From assembly GCA_013215565.1 (NCBI GenBank), contig JABSQV010000016.1, positions 1-64,000 of the forward strand: a DNA stretch of 64,000 nt, read 5' to 3'. The position numbers were made by a program, and so were the translations under genes. The notes beneath the pieces are model-generated. The model was not told where the DNA came from. It saw nothing but the letters and a program-made list of their open reading frames with translations, and made no database searches. How positions within the stretch are numbered: position 1 is the first letter of the stretch; each line of letters begins with the position of its first letter. The stretch comes from Myxococcales bacterium. Its GTDB lineage: Bacteria; Myxococcota_A; UBA9160; SZUA-336. Below are positions 35,830 to 43,759 of this stretch, piece by piece.

Positions 35830-36418
35830 ATCCGGAGCGGCCGTCGAGTCCGGCGCCGCGCAACAGGATCTCGGCTGCGGTTCGGACTTTCTCGACGATT
35901 TCTGCCTGGCTGTGGAGCCCGCCCGCCCAGCCGACCAGCAGCGCGAACCAGACCTGCTGGAGCAGTTCGGCCACGTCCTGCTCCGGGCCCCGCAGCTCCG
36001 AGAACGACTCGCCCCGCAGCGCCGCAACCACCCACTGGGTCGAGCGTCGGTGGAACCGCTCGACCCGCTCGGCCAATCCCGGATCCCCGGACGCGGCCGC
36101 GCGCAGCACGGCACGCAAGAGCTTGGGCCGCCGACACAGCATGCGCGTGGTGGTCCGGAAGAAATTCGTGAGACGCTCCAGCGCCGTTTCTCCACGGGCC
36201 GGCTTCAGTTCGAAGTGACGCTCGACGGCGTCGGACTCCCGGGCGAGGGCCGCGACCAGCAGGTCTTCCTTGCTGTGAAAGTGGCGGTAGAGCGTCCCGA
36301 GTGCAACGCCCGCATTCGACGCCACGTCGCGCAGGCGCACCGCCTCGAAGCCGCCCGCGCCGGCGAGTTCAACCGCGGTCGTCACGATCCGGTCGGCCCG
36401 CTCTTCACCAGACACCAT
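35828..36418 (-). CDS. KstR-like TetR-family repressor
   Basis: 196 residues from the ATG at 36418. The helix-turn-helix region GGFEAVRLRDVASNAGVALG followed by TLYRHFHSKEDLLVAALARE is very close in pattern to KstR, the repressor of cholesterol catabolism in mycobacteria (GG-EAV-MR-VA--A-VA-GTLYR-F-SK--LLV-AL from memory). The ligand domain (LTNFFRTTTRMLCRRPKLLRAVLRA; a Trp-rich QQVWFALLVGWAGGL) also fits. KstR responds to a CoA thioester of a steroid intermediate. The gene is last in an operon behind two acyl-CoA dehydrogenases, and a KstR-type palindrome stands at the head of that operon, so autoregulation is likely. Confidence 0.82.
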   Translation of the reverse strand: MVSGEERADRIVTTAVELAGAGGFEAVRLRDVASNAGVALGTLYRHFHSKEDLLVAALARESDAVERHFELKPARGETALERLTNFFRTTTRMLCRRPKLLRAVLRAAASGDPGLAERVERFHRRSTQWVVAALRGESFSELRGPEQDVAELLQQVWFALLVGWAGGLHSQAEIVEKVRTAAEILLRGAGLDGRSG

Positions 36419-36462
36419 GCCGGGCCTTCTCGCTTCCGGTCTCGCGGAGCGTCGTGAGCAGC

Positions 36463-37590
36463 TCAGATCTCCGCAGGAGCAACTTCCGCGGCCACCAGCG
36501 CACCGAGCTCTCGGAGCTGAACCGGCCCGGCGCCAAGGCAGAGTTCGATCTGCTTGGCCCACTGGTAGTAGCGGTGGAGCGGATAGTCGACGTCGATACC
36601 GATGCCGCCGTGTAGGTGGTTGCAGGCATAGGCGACCCGGAAGGCGGGCCCGGAGGCCCAGTACTTGGCAATCAGGATTGCCTCGCGGGCATCGAGCCCC
36701 TGCTCGAAGCGATAGGTCGCCTCGAGTAGCGCGAGTTCCAGCGCCTGCACGTGGATGAAGGCATCGGCCGCCCGCTGGTGCACGGCCTGAAAGCTCCCGA
36801 TCGGGCGTTCGAACTGTCGCCGTTCCGTCACGTACTCGGCCGTCATGCGCAGCATGCGGTCGAGCACCCCGTGCTGCAGCCAGCAGTAGGCCAGGGTCGC
36901 CAGCCGGGCAGACCAGCGCACGACCCCGGAAGCCGGATCGGTCTCGCCGATCAGGTCCACCGCTTCGGCACCCGAGAATTCGAGACGCCCCTGCAACTCG
37001 CCACTCGTCGCGACCTGCCGCTCCAGGGAAACGCCGGCGGCACCGGGCTCGACCACGAAGAGACCCGTGTTCCCATCGCCGATCGAGGCCGGTACCAGGA
37101 TCGCGTGCGCCCACTGGGCCGCGGGGACACAGGTCTTGACCCCATCCAGGCGCCAGCGCTCGCCGTCGCGCCGGGCCGTGGTCGAAGGCCGGGCGGGGTC
37201 GTCGTTCTGCGGCTCCGAAAACGCCCCGGTCAGGATCTGCTCACCGCTTACGACACCGGGCAGATAGCGCTGGCGCTGTGCCTCGCTTCCGAAGCGCTCG
37301 ATCGGGAGCGCGGCCAGCGCCAGCGTCGGCAGGAGCGGCAGCGGCGCAACACTGCGACCCACCTCGTGGAGCAGGATCGAGAGTTCCCAGATCCCGAGAC
37401 CGCTTCCGCCGACGTCCTCGCCGAGTGAAGCGCCCAGCAGGTTCGCCTGCGCGAGATCGCGCCAGACCTTCCGGTCGAAGGAATCCGGGTCGCGCTCGAG
37501 GTCCTTGAGCCGATCTCCGGTGAACTGTTCCAGGATCTTGCGGGCGAGTTCGCGGAGCGCTTCCTGATCCTCCGAATATGCAAAATCCAT
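36463..37590 (-). CDS. Acyl-CoA dehydrogenase subunit, FadE27/ChsE5-like
   Basis: 375 residues from the ATG at 37590, preceded by TAGGAG, which includes the stop codon of the gene before it. An acyl-CoA dehydrogenase fold (MDFAYSEDQEALRELARKIL; RRQFERPIGSFQAVHQRAADAFIHV), but the substrate-loop and FAD-contact regions are poorer than in the paired subunit and the usual catalytic Glu is not evident. In mycobacteria FadE26-FadE27 form such an alpha2beta2 enzyme, in which one gene supplies each half of the FAD site. HLHGGIGIDVDYPLHRYYQWAK is the family C-terminal FAD-binding segment. Confidence 0.85.
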   Translation of the reverse strand: MDFAYSEDQEALRELARKILEQFTGDRLKDLERDPDSFDRKVWRDLAQANLLGASLGEDVGGSGLGIWELSILLHEVGRSVAPLPLLPTLALAALPIERFGSEAQRQRYLPGVVSGEQILTGAFSEPQNDDPARPSTTARRDGERWRLDGVKTCVPAAQWAHAILVPASIGDGNTGLFVVEPGAAGVSLERQVATSGELQGRLEFSGAEAVDLIGETDPASGVVRWSARLATLAYCWLQHGVLDRMLRMTAEYVTERRQFERPIGSFQAVHQRAADAFIHVQALELALLEATYRFEQGLDAREAILIAKYWASGPAFRVAYACNHLHGGIGIDVDYPLHRYYQWAKQIELCLGAGPVQLRELGALVAAEVAPAEI

Positions 37591-37603
37591 CCCGGGAAAA
37601 CTC

Positions 37604-38779
37604 CTAGCTCTTGTAGTGCGGCAACCCGAGGCCCGCCATCGCGATAATGTCTCGCTGCACTTCGTTGGTCCCGCCTCCAAAGGTCAGGATCAAGGCGTTC
37701 TTGTAACTCGAGTCGAGGCGTGATTGCAGGACCTCTCCGGCCGAACCCGCCCGCAGGCCCGCCTCCGTGCCGACGACCTCCATCAGTGACTGGTAGATCT
37801 CGACGAAGGCCTCGCTCCCGAAGACCTTGACCGACGATGCAGCGGAGGGATGGAGCCGCCCGTGCTGGGTCCCCCACGCGATCCGCCAGTTCATGACGCG
37901 CAGAACTTCGACCTGGGCACGCGCCCGCGCCAGGCTCATCTGGACCCACTCCTGGTCGATCACACGGCTGCCGTCCGCCCTGCACGTCTCACGCGCCCAA
38001 TCGCGGACGTCGTCGATCAGTTTCCGGCAAGGTCCGGCGGAGGTGAGCGAGACCCGCTCGTGGTTGAGTTGGTTGGTGATCAGACTCCAGCCCTGTCCCT
38101 CCTCGCCCACCAGCCAGTTGGCCGGAACCCGCACGTCCTCGTAGAAGGTGGCATTGGTCCGCACCCCGCCCATGGTCTGAATCGGCGAGATCGAGAAGCC
38201 GGGATGGTCGGTCGGCACCACGAAGATCGAAATTCCCCGGTGCTTGCGAGACTCCGGATCGGTGCGCGCCGCGAGCCACACGTACTGGCAGAAATCGGCC
38301 AGGCTGGTCCAGATCTTCTGGCCGTTGATCACCCACTCGTCGCCGTCCCGAACCGCGCGCGTGGTCAGCGAGGCAAGATCGGTTCCGGCCCCCGGCTCGG
38401 AGTAGCCGATCGCAAAGTTGATCTCGCCTCCCAGAATCCTGGGAAGGAACTCCTTCCTGATCTCTTCGCTCCCGAAGTCCCGCAGTGTGGGCCCCACGGT
38501 GTTCATGGTCAGGAACGGGAACGGGAACCCGGCCGCCTGGGCCTCGTCCGCAAACAGGTAGTTCTCGACCGGGGTCAACCCCCGGCCCCCGTACTTCTCG
38601 GGCCAGGCCGCCGCGAGCCAGCCGTCCTCGCCCATCCTTCGCAGGGCTTCCCAGTAGAGCGGACCACCTCCCTCGTGGCCCTTCACCTCGGACCGGAACT
38701 CGGGCGTCATGATCTTGCCGAAGTACTCGCGCACCTGACCGCGAAACTTCTTCTGGTCGGGAGACAGGTCTATGCGCAT
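37604..38779 (-). CDS. Acyl-CoA dehydrogenase subunit, FadE26/ChsE4-like
   Basis: 391 residues with GAGGAAAG before the ATG. The motifs EKYGGRGLTPVENYLFADEA, NFAIGYSEPGAGTDLASLTT (FAD/acyl contact), NGQKIWTSLADFCQYVWLAART and ITNQLNHERVSL are those of steroid side-chain dehydrogenases (FadE26/FadE28 type). LTFGGGTNEVQRDIIAMAGLGLP is the C-terminal FAD-binding end. It should introduce the alpha-beta double bond into a side-chain CoA ester, as a heteromer with the product of the next gene. It is divergent from a ferredoxin gene, the same order as fdxD / fadE26-fadE27 in mycobacteria. Confidence 0.9.
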   Translation of the reverse strand: MRIDLSPDQKKFRGQVREYFGKIMTPEFRSEVKGHEGGGPLYWEALRRMGEDGWLAAAWPEKYGGRGLTPVENYLFADEAQAAGFPFPFLTMNTVGPTLRDFGSEEIRKEFLPRILGGEINFAIGYSEPGAGTDLASLTTRAVRDGDEWVINGQKIWTSLADFCQYVWLAARTDPESRKHRGISIFVVPTDHPGFSISPIQTMGGVRTNATFYEDVRVPANWLVGEEGQGWSLITNQLNHERVSLTSAGPCRKLIDDVRDWARETCRADGSRVIDQEWVQMSLARARAQVEVLRVMNWRIAWGTQHGRLHPSAASSVKVFGSEAFVEIYQSLMEVVGTEAGLRAGSAGEVLQSRLDSSYKNALILTFGGGTNEVQRDIIAMAGLGLPHYKS

Positions 38780-38805
38780 TCGCTTTCCTCGTGCTCCGGT
38801 GGGAT

Positions 38806-38819
38806 TGAAACGTGTTCTA
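38806..38819. promoter_or_regulatory. KstR-type operator in the ferredoxin / acyl-CoA dehydrogenase divergent promoter
   Basis: TGAAACGTGTTCTA matches all eight fixed positions of the KstR consensus TNNAACNNGTTNNA as I know it from mycobacteria. It lies 27 nt before the dehydrogenase ATG (38779, minus) and 120 nt before the ferredoxin ATG. A CATAAT box on the minus strand (38832-38827) would put the transcription start for the dehydrogenase operon at or beside this site, a place suited to repression. Confidence 0.65.
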
Positions 38820-38830
38820 ATTCCGAATTA
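38818..38830. promoter_or_regulatory. 13-bp perfect palindrome next to the KstR-type site
   Basis: TAATTCCGAATTA is a perfect inverted repeat around one central base and overlaps the edge of the KstR-like site. It is an AT-rich island in a GC-rich genome, so it may be a second operator or simply promoter sequence. Confidence 0.4.
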
Positions 38831-38938
38831 TGCGGGCCGGCCCGTGGTGGTGTCCAGCGACCGTGGTAGGCTACCCGCCGGTCCCCGCCTGGAAGGGCCG
38901 AGCGTGCCCGCGAATGGGCGCGGTGGAGGAGAGCAAGC

Positions 38939-39130
38939 ATGAAGGTGATCGTCGACTACGACCTCTGCGAAGCAAACGCCATCTGCATGCAGCAGGCGCC
39001 CGAGATCTTCGAAGTGGACGACGAGGACAACCTCAACGTGCTCCAGGAGGAGGTCCCGGAGTCGCTGCGAGAAAAGCTCGAGAATGCGGTGCGGCTGTGC
39101 CCGCGCCAGGCACTCCGGATCGAGCGCTAG
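38939..39130 (+). CDS. 3Fe-4S ferredoxin, FdxD-like
   Basis: 63 residues with GGAGGAG 8 nt before the ATG. The Cys pattern is C10-x5-C16 and C54-P, which gives three ligands and so a 3Fe-4S (or incomplete 4Fe-4S) cluster, as in the small ferredoxins that feed electrons to actinobacterial cytochrome P450s. Start MKVIVDYDLCEANAIC and the acidic middle match that class. In mycobacteria the ferredoxin FdxD is encoded divergently from fadE26-fadE27, as here. No P450 gene is in the window, so its partner must be elsewhere. Confidence 0.92.
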   Translation: MKVIVDYDLCEANAICMQQAPEIFEVDDEDNLNVLQEEVPESLREKLENAVRLCPRQALRIER

Positions 39131-39189
39131 CGCTTCCCCCGCCCGGCTCGCCGCTCAGCCGACCCGGGGCAGACCAGAGAGATCACGGC

Positions 39190-40269
39190 TCAGTCGAACT
39201 CGATCACGCTGCGGATGACCTCGCCCGCCTCGAGTTGCGCGAGCGCGTCGTTGACCTGGTCCAGTGAGATCCGCTGGCTGATCATGCCCTCGAGATCGAG
39301 CTGACCTGCGCGCCAGAAGTCGAGCAGGCGCTTGAACTCGGTGCGGACGTCGGCGGATCCGTAGAAGCTGCCGATCAGGGCCTTCTCCTGGAAGAAGAGT
39401 TCGAAGCCCGAGAACTGCACCATCTCGTCGGCCCGCGCGACACCGACGATGATCGCCTTACCGCCGCGCCGGGCCGCGTCGTACGCGGCCCGCATCGTCT
39501 GCGCCAGGCCGATCGCCTCGAACGCGTAGTCGAAGCCGTCGCGCGCGGTCAGCGTCGTCTTTGCGTCCTGGAGATCCTCCGGCTTGACCGCGTGCGTCGC
39601 CCCGAAGCGGCGAGCGATCTCGAGCTTGGCGTCGAGTCGGTCCACGGCCACGATCACGGAGGCGCCCGCGATCCGCGCGCCCTGGATGATCGACAGGCCC
39701 ACCCCGCCGCAGCCGAAGACCACGACGGACGAACCTGCCTCTACCCGGGCCGTGTTAAGCGCGGCTCCGACCCCGGTCGTGATTCCGCAGCCGATCAGGG
39801 ACGCCAGGTCCATCGGGACGTCCTTGGCAATCGGCACCGTCGCGATCGCCGGAATCACGGTCTCTTCGACAAAGGTCGGGGTCCCGGCGTTCCCGAAGAC
39901 GGGATTCCCTTCGAGCCGCAGGGACGGATTCATCGCGGCCTGCATGGGACCGGTCCCACACAGGTTCGGCTGGCCGCCGAGGCAGAAGGGGCAGCCACCG
40001 CAGGGAGGCGACCAGGCCACCACGACGTGGTCGCCCTCGGACACGTTCGTAACCCCGTCGCCGACCGCGATCACCTCGCCGGCGCCCTCGTGTCCGAGCA
40101 CGCTCGGCAGCGGTACGGGAATCGTCCCGTTCTGGAACGAGAGGTCGGAGTGACAGATCCCGGTGGCCCGGATCCGGACCCGGACCTGGTCGGGGCCCGG
40201 CCCGATCGCTTCCAGGTCGTCGCGAATTTCGAGTTTCTCCCCGGTCTTGCGGAGCAGCGCGCCCAGCAT
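39190..40269 (-). CDS. Zinc-dependent alcohol dehydrogenase (medium-chain family)
   Basis: 359 residues. Catalytic zinc ligands are in TGICHSDLSF and LGHEGAGEV; the structural zinc loop is CGGCPFCLGGQPNLC with four Cys; the NAD-binding motif is VVFGCGGVGLSIIQGARIAGA. PHP-like segments place it with class III/AdhD-type enzymes. It lies between the ferredoxin and the Ltp operon on the minus strand, so a role in oxidising an alcohol of the same side-chain pathway is possible. GGGAG precedes the ATG. Confidence 0.9.
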   Translation of the reverse strand: MLGALLRKTGEKLEIRDDLEAIGPGPDQVRVRIRATGICHSDLSFQNGTIPVPLPSVLGHEGAGEVIAVGDGVTNVSEGDHVVVAWSPPCGGCPFCLGGQPNLCGTGPMQAAMNPSLRLEGNPVFGNAGTPTFVEETVIPAIATVPIAKDVPMDLASLIGCGITTGVGAALNTARVEAGSSVVVFGCGGVGLSIIQGARIAGASVIVAVDRLDAKLEIARRFGATHAVKPEDLQDAKTTLTARDGFDYAFEAIGLAQTMRAAYDAARRGGKAIIVGVARADEMVQFSGFELFFQEKALIGSFYGSADVRTEFKRLLDFWRAGQLDLEGMISQRISLDQVNDALAQLEAGEVIRSVIEFD

Positions 40270-40363
40270 GGCTCAGAACTCCCGCAACAAGGAAAGGTCC
40301 GGTTCGCGATTCGTCATGGTCCGTGATCCTCCCAGGGGCACGAGTAGAACAGCTTCGATTTCC

Positions 40364-40409
40364 GCAGGCAAGATCGCTGCAGGCTTTCTGCAGGCAAGAT
40401 CGCTGCAGG
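40364..40409. repeat. Two direct copies of a 20-bp sequence, period 26 bp
   Basis: GCAGGCAAGATCGCTGCAGG occurs at 40364-40383 and again, identical, at 40390-40409, joined by CTTTCT. Each copy carries CTGCAG or part of it at both ends. It lies between the end of the Ltp3-like gene and the start of the alcohol dehydrogenase, just downstream of the former's stop. It may be a small slippage duplication, or a paired protein or RNA-structure site. Confidence 0.7.
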
Positions 40410-40423
40410 TCGGACGCTCCGGT

Positions 40424-41581
40424 TCAGGGCTTCTCGCTCGAGACGGCCCACATCGAGAAGAACTGGGAGCCGCCGCCGTAGGCATGTCCGAGCGCGAGAC
40501 GGGCACCGTCGATCTGGTGTTCGCCCGCGTCCCCCCGCACCTGAATCGCGGCCTCGGCGAAGCGGACCATGCCGGAAGCCCCGATCGCGTTCGACGAGAG
40601 CACGCCGCCCGAACAGTTCACGGGCATGTCCCCATCCAGCATGGTCGCGCCCGACTCGACCATCTTCCAGCCCGTCCCCTCCTCGGCAAAGCCCAGGTTC
40701 TCCAGCCACATGGGCTCGAACCAGCTGAACGGCACGTAGATCTCGGCCATGTCGAAGTCGCGCCGCGGATCCGTGATCCCGGCCTGGGCGTAGAGATCGC
40801 GCGCGCAGTCGCGTCCCGCGCGTGGATTCACTTCGTCGCGGCCCGCAAACATGGTGGGCTCGGAGCGCATCGCGGTCCCGCGCACCCAGGCCACGGAACG
40901 ACCGGAACGCTCGGCATTGCGCTCGTCCGCGAGCACCATCGCGCAGGCGCCGTCTGAGGAAGGGCAACTCTCCAGAAAACGGATCGGTTCCCAGAGCATC
41001 GGAGACTGTTCGATTTGTTCGGGCGTGACGCCCGGAATCTGCAGATGGGCGTACGGATTCTTGAGCGCGTTCAGGCGATCCTTGTAGGCGACCAGAATTC
41101 CGATGTTGTCCGGAGCCTTCGACCGATGGATGTACTCGCGGATGTGGGGAGCGAAGTATCCGCCCGCGCCCGCATTCACGTGAACCTGAAAGGGCTGCTT
41201 CAGCGAGAGTGCCCACATCGCATTCGACTCGGACTGCTTCTCGAACGAGACCGTGAGGACGCGTTCGTGGATCTTCGCCTGCACCAGCGAAGCCGCGACG
41301 ATCGCGGTCGCTCCCCCGACGCTGCCCGCCGTATGCACGCGCAAGATCGGCTTTCCCACAGCCCCAAGCGCATCCGCAAGGTAGAGCTCGGGCATCATCA
41401 CGCCCTCGAACATGTCGGGCGCCTTTCCGATCACGATTGCATCGATGTCCTTCCACTCGAGGCCGGCATCCTCGAGCGCACGCAGCGCGGCCTCGCGGAC
41501 CAGCCCGGCGATCGAAAGGTCTCCGCGTTTGGCCGCGTAGCGAGTCTGTCCGATCCCGATGACTCCGCAGAGTTCGGCCAT
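40424..41581 (-). CDS. Thiolase-like lipid-transfer protein, Ltp3-like
   Basis: 385 residues. Thiolase fold: GVIGIGQTRYAAKRGDLS, ALRALEDAGLEWKDIDAIVIG, AEIYVPFSWFEPMWLENLGF, NCSGGVLSSNAIGASGMVRFAEA. At the nucleophile position the sequence is HTAGSVGGATAIV, so the Cys is missing (Ser or Gly region instead), as in several Ltp proteins. The order DUF35 - Ltp4-like - Ltp3-like corresponds to the mycobacterial Rv3521-Rv3522-Rv3523 cluster. It may be an aldolase or hydratase-associated subunit acting on a CoA ester. Starts with a TGATG overlap. Confidence 0.82.
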   Translation of the reverse strand: MAELCGVIGIGQTRYAAKRGDLSIAGLVREAALRALEDAGLEWKDIDAIVIGKAPDMFEGVMMPELYLADALGAVGKPILRVHTAGSVGGATAIVAASLVQAKIHERVLTVSFEKQSESNAMWALSLKQPFQVHVNAGAGGYFAPHIREYIHRSKAPDNIGILVAYKDRLNALKNPYAHLQIPGVTPEQIEQSPMLWEPIRFLESCPSSDGACAMVLADERNAERSGRSVAWVRGTAMRSEPTMFAGRDEVNPRAGRDCARDLYAQAGITDPRRDFDMAEIYVPFSWFEPMWLENLGFAEEGTGWKMVESGATMLDGDMPVNCSGGVLSSNAIGASGMVRFAEAAIQVRGDAGEHQIDGARLALGHAYGGGSQFFSMWAVSSEKP

Positions 41582-42633
41582 CAGTCCGCCTCGAGCAGGC
41601 AGACCAGGTTCTGCTGCAAACAGGGGCCAGAGGTCGCGTGCGCCAGGGCGCGTGACGCTTCGCCCTCCCTAATGCTGCGCGCAGCCTCGCCAATCCGTAC
41701 CAGCCCGGCGGCCATCACGACGTTGGCTCCGAGGGCGCCACCCGAAGGGTTGACTCTCACCCCCGCGTCCAGCGAGAGCGCTTCCCGCAGGATCAGTTCC
41801 TGCGACGTGAACGGGGCGTGGAGTTCCGCGACCTCGGGCGGGACACTCCCAAGCCCTGCCTTCTCCGCCGCCAGCCGGGTGGAGGGCGAGGTCGCCAGGT
41901 CGCGAAGGCCGAGCGCGTGCGGCTCGATGCGGTGGTCGATGCCCCGGATCCAGGCCGGTCGATCGCAGACCTTGCGCGCGAGATCTCCGGCTGCGAGCAC
42001 GACCGCCGCGGCTCCGTCGGAGATCGGCGCGCAATCATGCACGCGAAGCGGAGAGACCAGGTAGTCCCGGGCCAGCAGTTCGTCGACCCCGGAAGGGTCC
42101 CGCTGGTGCGCACCCGGGTTCGCGGCCGCGTCGCGGCGACTTCTGGCCGCGACCTCGGCCAGATCGCGCTCGCTGGCCTTGCCGCTCTCGAGCAGAACAC
42201 GCGCCTGGATCGCTGCCAGGCTCACCGTGTCGGGCCAGAGCGGCGCCAGATAGTAGGGATCGAGTTGCAGGGTCAGCACGTCTCGGATCTCGCCCGGAGA
42301 GGACTTGCCAAAACCAAAGACAAGCGCGGAATCGGCCATGCCGCACTGGATCTTGGCCCAGGCCTCGTAGAGCGCCCACGCGGCATCCATCTCGACGTGC
42401 GACTCGACGATCGGGGGCCAGGCACCGAGCGCATCGACGGCGGAGACGAAAGAGAAGGCCTGACCGGCGAGGTAGTCGCAGCTTCCGGAGCAGGTGAACC
42501 CGATCTCGTGGCGCGGAATTCCCGAAGCTTCGACGGCCTGCGTCACGACCGGCATCAGGATCTCGACCTCGTTGCGGGCGGGCTCCCGGCGAGCCGCCGA
42601 CTGCGCGAACGAAACCACCGCGACCTCACGCAC
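41581..42633 (-). CDS. Thiolase-like protein, Ltp4-like
   Basis: 350 residues from a GTG at 42633. A second thiolase-fold protein: VAVVSFAQSAARREPARNEVEIL, CSGSCDYLAGQAFSFVSAVDALG, VSPLRVHDCAPISDGAAAVVLA, HAPFTSQELILREAL, NPSGGALGANVVMAAGLVRIGEA. No clear Cys nucleophile in the usual CxS context. It is coupled to the Ltp3-like gene (TGATG) and overlaps the DUF35 gene before it by 8 nt, so a stoichiometric complex is likely. Confidence 0.82.
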   Translation of the reverse strand: MREVAVVSFAQSAARREPARNEVEILMPVVTQAVEASGIPRHEIGFTCSGSCDYLAGQAFSFVSAVDALGAWPPIVESHVEMDAAWALYEAWAKIQCGMADSALVFGFGKSSPGEIRDVLTLQLDPYYLAPLWPDTVSLAAIQARVLLESGKASERDLAEVAARSRRDAAANPGAHQRDPSGVDELLARDYLVSPLRVHDCAPISDGAAAVVLAAGDLARKVCDRPAWIRGIDHRIEPHALGLRDLATSPSTRLAAEKAGLGSVPPEVAELHAPFTSQELILREALSLDAGVRVNPSGGALGANVVMAAGLVRIGEAARSIREGEASRALAHATSGPCLQQNLVCLLEAD

Positions 42634-43132
42634 TGGATTCTCTCCGGAACGACTCGATCGGCACGTCGGGCTCCCCAGACGGCTCGAAGTAGCGGATGTT
42701 CTCGAACGAGTAGTCCCAGTCCGCCCGGTTCTTCCAGACTGCGCGCAGGCGCATCCCCATTCGAACCTCGCTCGGTTCGCAGCCCGACACGACGTGCAGG
42801 CAAGTCTGATCGGCGCCGTCGAGCAGGATGATGGCCGCTACGAAGGGTGGGGAGACCTCGGATCCCGGGATCGGCAAGTGCACCACGGTAAAGCTCCGCA
42901 ACGTGCCGTGGTCCGAAACCTCGATCTCTCCTTCGGTCGGTACGCCGTGCGTCGGGCTCGATCCGCGCGGCGGCACGTAAACCGCTCCCGAGACCGGACA
43001 GCGCTGGCCCAGGATGCGTCCTTGCTTCATGCCGCGTAGGAAGATCGTGCTGGCGGTCCCGGGCGTGTACTCGTACTCGAGCGAGATCGGCGTGATGATC
43101 GTCTCGATCTTGTCGGGAAGCTTCTCGGTCAC
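42626..43132 (-). CDS. DUF35 OB-fold protein (first domain partner of the Ltp pair)
   Basis: 168 residues from the GTG at 43132, which overlaps the upstream stop as GTGA. FLRGMKQGRILGQRCPVSGAVYVPPR is the DUF35 N-terminal helix and rubredoxin-like turn, with only one of the usual zinc Cys kept, and GTLRSFTVVHLPIP starts the OB fold. SPPFVAAIILLDGADQTCLHVV is the family core. DUF35 proteins bind thiolase-like Ltp partners. The frame continues to 43351 but that is a shadow. Confidence 0.82.
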   Translation of the reverse strand: MTEKLPDKIETIITPISLEYEYTPGTASTIFLRGMKQGRILGQRCPVSGAVYVPPRGSSPTHGVPTEGEIEVSDHGTLRSFTVVHLPIPGSEVSPPFVAAIILLDGADQTCLHVVSGCEPSEVRMGMRLRAVWKNRADWDYSFENIRYFEPSGEPDVPIESFRRESSA

Positions 43133-43590
43133 GACGCATCCTCCGGCTCGAAGCACTCGATGTCCCGGATATGTCCCACGCGCTCGGCTCGCCAGCGCAC
43201 CTTGACGCGCCCACCGCTTCGCATTCTCGATTCGCTCCCGGCATCGACGGCGTGAAGCATCGGAACGTCGGCTCCGTCGAGCCGGATCAGGGCCCACGCA
43301 AATGGGCGGTCGAGCGGGTGCTTCTCGCGCGGAACCTGGACCCAGGACCAACTGACGACCTCTCCGGCATCACCTACCTCGACGAACTCGTCGAGGCTCT
43401 CGCTGGTCAGCGGATCGTATTCCGTCGGGGGGACGAGGACGCGTCCGTCGCTCATGCGGATCCCCTCGATCCGCCGCTGCAGAAGCCCCATCAAGAAGCG
43501 TCCGACGACAGGGCCGACCGAGCGGGTGTAATCGAATTCGAGCTTGAAGCGGGCGCTCAGCGTCTCTTCTGGACCCAGGTCCTGCGACAC
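43129..43590 (-). CDS. DUF35 OB-fold protein lacking a zinc ribbon
   Basis: 153 residues from a GTG with GAGAGGA upstream. GRFLMGLLQRRIEGIRMSDGRVLVPP aligns with the DUF35 start of the next gene, but has no Cys. WSWVQVPREKHPLDRPFAWALIRLDGADVPMLHAVDA is the OB-fold core. Together the two DUF35 genes would equal the single, longer DUF35 protein (Rv3521) that accompanies Ltp3/Ltp4 in mycobacteria, as if split in two. First gene of the four-gene operon. Confidence 0.8.
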   Translation of the reverse strand: MSQDLGPEETLSARFKLEFDYTRSVGPVVGRFLMGLLQRRIEGIRMSDGRVLVPPTEYDPLTSESLDEFVEVGDAGEVVSWSWVQVPREKHPLDRPFAWALIRLDGADVPMLHAVDAGSESRMRSGGRVKVRWRAERVGHIRDIECFEPEDAS

Positions 43591-43703
43591 GATGCTGTCC
43601 TCTCACCGACATCCGGGAAGATCGAGCGACAGGCGCTCCGTTTCTCGCCTGAACTGCACCAGAATCACCAACAGGCTGCGCCAGAACCTTCCCGCGGCGA
43701 CGG

Positions 43704-43719
43704 ATTAGAACACGGATTC
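43704..43719. promoter_or_regulatory. Second, half-degenerate KstR-type site between the Ltp operon and the oxidoreductase gene
   Basis: ATTAGAACACG at 43704-43714 is identical over 11 bp to the reverse strand of the operator at 38806-38821. The second half (GATTC) departs from the palindrome. It lies 114 nt upstream of the DUF35-Ltp operon start (43590, minus) and 46 nt before the oxidoreductase ATG. Confidence 0.5.
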
Positions 43720-43759
43720 GGGCTAAGCTCCAGCACCCCCGCCGACCGTTAAGCAGGGT

